From Chloroflexota bacterium (GTDB lineage Bacteria; Chloroflexota; Ktedonobacteria; Ktedonobacterales; Ktedonobacteraceae), in contig DAHVFL010000003.1 of NCBI GenBank assembly GCA_027316975.1, positions 1-31,076 of the forward strand: a stretch of 31,076 nt of DNA, in the 5' to 3' direction. The notes beneath the pieces are model-generated. The model did not search any database, was not told the origin of the DNA, and saw nothing but the letters and a program-made list of their open reading frames with translations. The translations under genes and the position numbers were made by a program. Below, piece by piece: positions 31,061 through 31,076 of the stretch. The number at the start of each line of letters is the position of its first letter. Position 1 is the first letter of the stretch.

Positions 31061-31076
31061 CCAGAATGCCAGGAAC

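Overview
The window looks like chromosomal DNA of a free-living bacterium, most probably a Ktedonobacteria-type member of the Chloroflexota. The reasons are moderate-to-high GC, a kinase/PP2C signalling pair, zinc-ribbon membrane proteins with Pro/Ser/Thr-rich linkers, a two-gene (split) type of methylmalonyl-CoA mutase, a fragmentary complex I cluster, and a heavy load of short palindromic intergenic repeats. This assignment is an inference from gene content, with no marker gene to settle it. I see no tRNA, rRNA, CRISPR array, transposase, integrase or prophage.

Layout. 1-1079: degenerate repeat and a minus-strand LppX/LprG-like lipoprotein. 1375-2793: spinster-type MFS permease whose stop codon lies inside a palindromic repeat. 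3070-7317: soluble Ser/Thr kinase with TPRs followed by a membrane-spanning PP2C phosphatase whose outer domain looks like a degenerate trypsin-like protease. 7576-11586: nuoA-nuoC-(unknown two-TM protein)-nuoD-nuoH, without nuoB or nuoI. 14873-11671 (minus): biotin carrier, methylmalonyl-CoA mutase catalytic subunit, glutamate racemase. 14921-15348: a 428-bp composite of nested palindromes. 15472-17746: small Cys-rich protein, groES, groEL, terminator. 18941-21001: two zinc-ribbon/one-TM proteins (minus) flanking a small protein gene and a [2Fe-2S] ferredoxin-like gene. 21183-24327: small hypothetical, proline dehydrogenase, gamma-type carbonic anhydrase-like protein, MFS exporter. 26370-24556 (minus): CopC-CopD fusion. 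26543-28538: family-2 glycosyltransferase and an exported protein. 31060-28541 (minus): small membrane protein, holA, MidA/NDUFAF7-like methyltransferase.

Functional themes. Kinase and phosphatase probably set a phospho-Ser/Thr level under extracytoplasmic control. The nuo genes encode a membrane and a connecting part of NADH dehydrogenase. The MidA-like enzyme at the far end belongs to the family whose human member methylates the NuoD homologue, and the NuoD here keeps the target arginine. The biotin carrier and the mutase fit a propionyl-CoA/methylmalonyl-CoA route.

The most unusual feature is the repeat system. At least four families of hairpin units occur singly, as inverted pairs and as nested composites. 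They sit almost only at 3' ends of genes, in several cases supply or abut the stop codon, and show paired changes in both arms so that each copy stays symmetrical. No mobilising enzyme is in the window.
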